From: Sarcomyxa edulis
Taxonomy: Eukaryota; Basidiomycota; Agaricomycetes; Agaricales; Mycenaceae
Direction of reading: 5' to 3'
Assembly: GCA_009761415.1 (NCBI GenBank)
Contig: QUOL01000002.1
Span: 186,001 to 250,000 of the forward strand
Length of the DNA: 64,000 nucleotides
The notes under the pieces were generated by a model. The model made no database searches and was not told the origin of the DNA. It worked only from the letters and a program-made list of their open reading frames with translations. This document shows positions 60,753-64,000 of this stretch, piece by piece (the stretch's first letter is position 1; every line of letters begins with the position of its first letter). The position numbers were made by a program, and so were the translations under genes.

Positions 60753-63700
60753 CTATGATTCGGAAAGAATAGCGTCGATGGAATGGTTCAAGAAGTCCTT
60801 TCGAGAAGTAAGGTCCGCTTTGGGGAAACGAGCCATGATGGCCTCACGCGCAGTTCTAGAGTCCGGTCGGGTCAGTAAGAGACGGAAATGAATAGACGAC
60901 CGCTTACTTTTTGGTGACAGTCATCAAATCCTGAGTGCTCAAGTAGTTGCGCAACGCGTTGAACAGCTCGTCATCAGAAGGATTGGGGTTCATACTAGGA
61001 CCGGCAAACGGATTCACTGTCGTTGCGAGTGAAAAGCTCGACATTGGCCGTTGTCCTCCTCCGATAGGCGGTACTGATGGTAGGGGTCCGCCGAATCCTC
61101 CAGACTGCGAGCCACCGAAATTGCCGTACATATTCATGCTCATCATCGTGTTGCGTGGACCTCCGGCGCCTGGAGGCATCATCCCATAAACACTACCCGT
61201 ATTTTGGTAACCCATTGGAGGCATCGCCATAGGCATTTGCCCACCGTAATCCGAGCCATTGACAGATCCTGGGCCAGTTGCGAATGGCATGAACGGCAAT
61301 TGTGGAACAGAGCCGTACTGTGGCTGCATCGGTGGCCCTTGGTATGATAGATTACTGTGCGAGAGTTGGCTGCCACCTTGCCGCAGATTCGGATTCGAAT
61401 TGTTGTTGTAAGTCAGATTCGTATCCCTGTAATAGTCTCCAGATTGTGATGCCTGGTTGTAGCTGCGAGGGGACTCGTGGCCAGACGGTGGTTGACGAGA
61501 TCGAGATCGAGGCTTGCTGTCGTAACCAGTGTCTTCAGAACGACGTGAACCAGTTTCCCATGTCTCAGCCTCATATTCTGTAACGTACGTCAGTGAACTG
61601 CTCCTCAAAGTTCACAATCTAAAGACGTACCGCTGAATTTCTTCAGGGGAATCATGGACTCATCGAATTTTTCATCCTCATTGATGATGACCTTCTTATC
61701 CTTTCCTTCTCCGATAACAAGACGTGTGTTTCCCCAACCGAACTCGTCCATGCACCAGAAGGAATAAACCGGCAAAAGGAAACTGTAGACCGGGTATCTA
61801 GATTCCGCCAAAATATGTTATACATCGGAACCTAGATCCTGAGACTGGGCTTACGATATGATATAAACCACCATCCATCCCACAAGCATGAACTCTCGTT
61901 TGATGATGAAAATGATAGCCTGGAAGGGAGTCAGTTGCAAAGTAAGAATCTAGTAGAAGTCACTCGTACCTGTAAACCGTAAGTAACTGCCAACATGACG
62001 ATAGCAATGGTAGGCAAAGCCGCTTGTTTCGTTGCGACCTCGATGATCAGATACAGCAACTAGAAGGAGACCTCAATAACCACAGTAGTAAAACATATAG
62101 AAGTAAGACCTACATAGACAACGGTGGCAGGTAAGATCTGGCAGGGGATCAACATTTCGACCAACGGGATACGACTGATAGTACTTACCAAAGTGCCAAC
62201 AAGATCAATGAAGACAAAGACGCGCATGGAGAAGAGACAGAATCCGAAAAGTTCCGGCAACAATATCAATTCGCACAGATTGTGAACAGTGGAATTGATC
62301 CAACGCCGACGTTGAGACAACAAAATACGCCATGACTCTGGAGCCATGGTATGAGCTATAGCGTCTGGACAAAATTTGGTCTTGAAGGTAGGGAAATGCT
62401 TCATCAATAGAGTCGTTAGGAACCGATCTTCGCCCAAGGAAAAAAGGTTCTTCTTATGCAGTGTGTCGACGTTAGGCTCCGAATATTCGTCGATGATGCG
62501 GGTGGATATGATGATGGGTCGACCCTTGTCGGCCGTCCGAATTCTGTATAACGAGAAACAACCTGGGAGACATGTCACAGAACCGAACAAACTTTCGAAT
62601 GCTTTGGATAAGTGATGAGAGATGTAGTACTCATAGACTTGGATCATAGTCCACCACGAGCCTTCCTCGTTCTCCAGTTTGGTCTCTCCGCAGATACCAA
62701 TGATACTGGAATCATCACAAGAAGAGGCAACCAGTCGGTTCAAAGCATCTGGGGTCACAGTCTGGGAAGGAGTCAGTTTCGAAATGAGAGCAGCGATAGA
62801 ATTTGCGCACCGTGTCGGCATCAACGGTAAATATGTACTCGTAAAAGGCTGGGTCAATGCCTATGACGTTGCGCATTTGGTGGTAGATCTCCAGCTCCAG
62901 GGGCGACATCGGAGCATCGAAATGAACCCTGTTCAGGTAATGAAGAAGCAAGATTTGACTGTCTCGTTTGCCGCGATTGCCAGGTTTCGAGCGTTCTGTA
63001 GGTTTTCCGACTTTGACGATGATCATATATCTGTGCGCAACGTGGATCAGCATTGGTCTATGTATAATCGTGGAAGAAGACTCACGGAACAACATGGCCT
63101 TCGAACTCGTAAAGCCCAGAGTAAACCTTGCCATAGTTTAACGCCTTAGAGCCTTCACCTACCGATTTGAACAACAACGGTTCGGGATCAAGTTTCGGGT
63201 CGATCCCAAGGATATCCATTACGATCCGCGGCGTTGTTCGATCGTTGCCACTACCGATGATGTTACCGTCGCAAATGATGAAGATTAATTTGCGTTTGTC
63301 GTCGTAGTTGAGGGCAGCAAGAGAATCGATGGTACGCCGCAGTGAGTCTTCATCCTCGGTATAGCAAGGAACCTGGCATAGAACAAATTTATCCTGCAAC
63401 TCGGGAGACCTTTTGCTGGTTAATTGCAAGGCCGCCAAGACTATCCCGAGTACGAAATGTCAATCCCCGATCAATCGAAGGTAGTAGATACAAAACTCAC
63501 ACTTCAGTCCCATGGAAGTCATTAGAATTCCAGACATGACGAGTAGTATATAATTCTGGGCCTGACATCTTGCGCTCTTCCTGAAATCAACTTCGCCGAG
63601 GTAAAACACATTGTTCAGGCAGTCCATATTCTGCGCCGCCGCTGTTGAGTCGAGAGTCTTCAACACTTTGTTCAACGCTTTAGTGATGTCTTTCCCCGCT

Positions 63701-64000
63701 CGTTCCTGGAAGACGTCGGTGATATCCGTATCTAGGAATTGGTAGGCTGTATTGCTACTTTGAACGGTGATGGTATTGAAATAATCCGTCAAGTCGTACA
63801 GACGAGTGTCATAGACTGCCCAGATCCTATACAATAATTCGACCGTCAAATTGACGCAAGAAAATGATTGCTGACCGACTTACTTTGCGATATCGTCGTC
63901 GGCTGCATATGTAGAGATTGTCGACTTCGACCAAACCAAGGGGCCTTTGTAATAGTTCTTCATTTTCGGCTGGAATGTGGAGGTGTACCAATCGTCGTCC
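60753..64000 (-). CDS. Chitin synthase, class V/VII type (C-terminal part)
   Basis: Polymerises GlcNAc into cell-wall chitin at the plasma membrane. The visible part runs from a cytochrome b5-like region at the edge ([20 protein letters not shown]) through [15 protein letters not shown]. The GT2 core follows, with [28 protein letters not shown] and the catalytic [14 protein letters not shown], and then several membrane spans. The cytosolic tail is rich in Gly, Met and Pro ([10 protein letters not shown]), and the protein ends with a DEK_C domain ([13 protein letters not shown]...ILSES). That C-terminal domain marks classes V and VII, which carry an N-terminal myosin motor. The motor would lie beyond the right edge. 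Many introns; the stop is at 60753 after a GTAAGC..CTAG intron. Partial at the window end. Confidence 0.95.

Noticed and set aside
1..64000. CRISPR array, insertion sequence, or bacterial-type operon
   Set aside because: No direct-repeat arrays with spacers, no transposase or reverse transcriptase motifs, and the genes are plainly intron-rich and eukaryotic.

Overview
The window is nuclear DNA of a filamentous basidiomycete, most likely an agaricomycete. The genes are protein-coding, cut by many GT-AG introns of about 49-70 nt, with CTRAY-like branch sites. The families point the same way: a myosin-class type chitin synthase with a DEK C-terminal domain, HNH_2 proteins, CE16 esterase, lysophospholipase pairs, an Ert1/AcuK-type Zn2Cys6 factor, and several conserved unknowns that I recognise from mushroom genomes. 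There is no operon logic. Neighbouring genes are often divergent with short shared promoters.

Layout. 1-3.0 kb: no supportable gene, perhaps decayed coding sequence. 3.0-4.1 kb: two-finger GATA factor (+). 4.1-6.9 kb: gene-poor. 6.96-9.39 kb: amino acid permease (-). 9.9-11.9 kb: conserved LRR-like unknown (-). 12.6-14.8 kb: lysophospholipase 1 (+). 16.5-19.4 kb: cytochrome P450 (-). 19.5-22.5 kb: gene-poor. 22.5-24.8 kb: lysophospholipase 2 (-), an inverted paralogue of the first. 25.2-26.3 kb: CE16 GDSL-type esterase (-). 26.6-28.1 kb: unknown with Cys motifs (-). 28.5-30.3 kb: phytase-like histidine acid phosphatase (+). 30.3-31.6 kb: conserved fungal unknown (-). 32.0-33.5 kb: HNH_2 protein (+). 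33.7-36.6 kb: PLD-like protein with two HKD motifs (-). 38.9-40.9 kb: O-methyltransferase (+). 41.3-42.1 kb: TMA22/DENR (+). 42.6-43.3 kb: conserved unknown (-). 44.4-45.6 kb: LRR/F-box-like protein without an F-box (-). 46.8-48.7 kb: mitochondrial methionyl-tRNA synthetase (-). 49.0-51.7 kb: auxilin-like UBA-TPR-J protein (+), followed by a degenerate copy of part of its gene. 53.3-55.1 kb: Ert1-like factor (+). 55.2-57.6 kb: PIF1 helicase (-). 59.2-60.4 kb: single-pass membrane protein (+). 60.8 kb to the right edge: chitin synthase, 5' part outside the window (-).

No clear new multi-gene system is visible. The structural surprises lie mainly in gene architecture. I infer four non-canonical GC-AG introns (two in the permease, one each in PLD and PIF1). 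I also infer internal exons of 6, 9, 14, 15 and 18 nt, a 7-nt first coding exon in the GATA gene, and a 3n intron that removes an in-frame stop in the auxilin gene. Other points of interest are the inverted lysophospholipase pair, whose internal exon lengths are identical but whose C-termini differ (one GPI-type, one not), and the auxilin pseudogene fragment. All exon joins were made by hand from splice consensus and protein-family conservation, without alignment tools.
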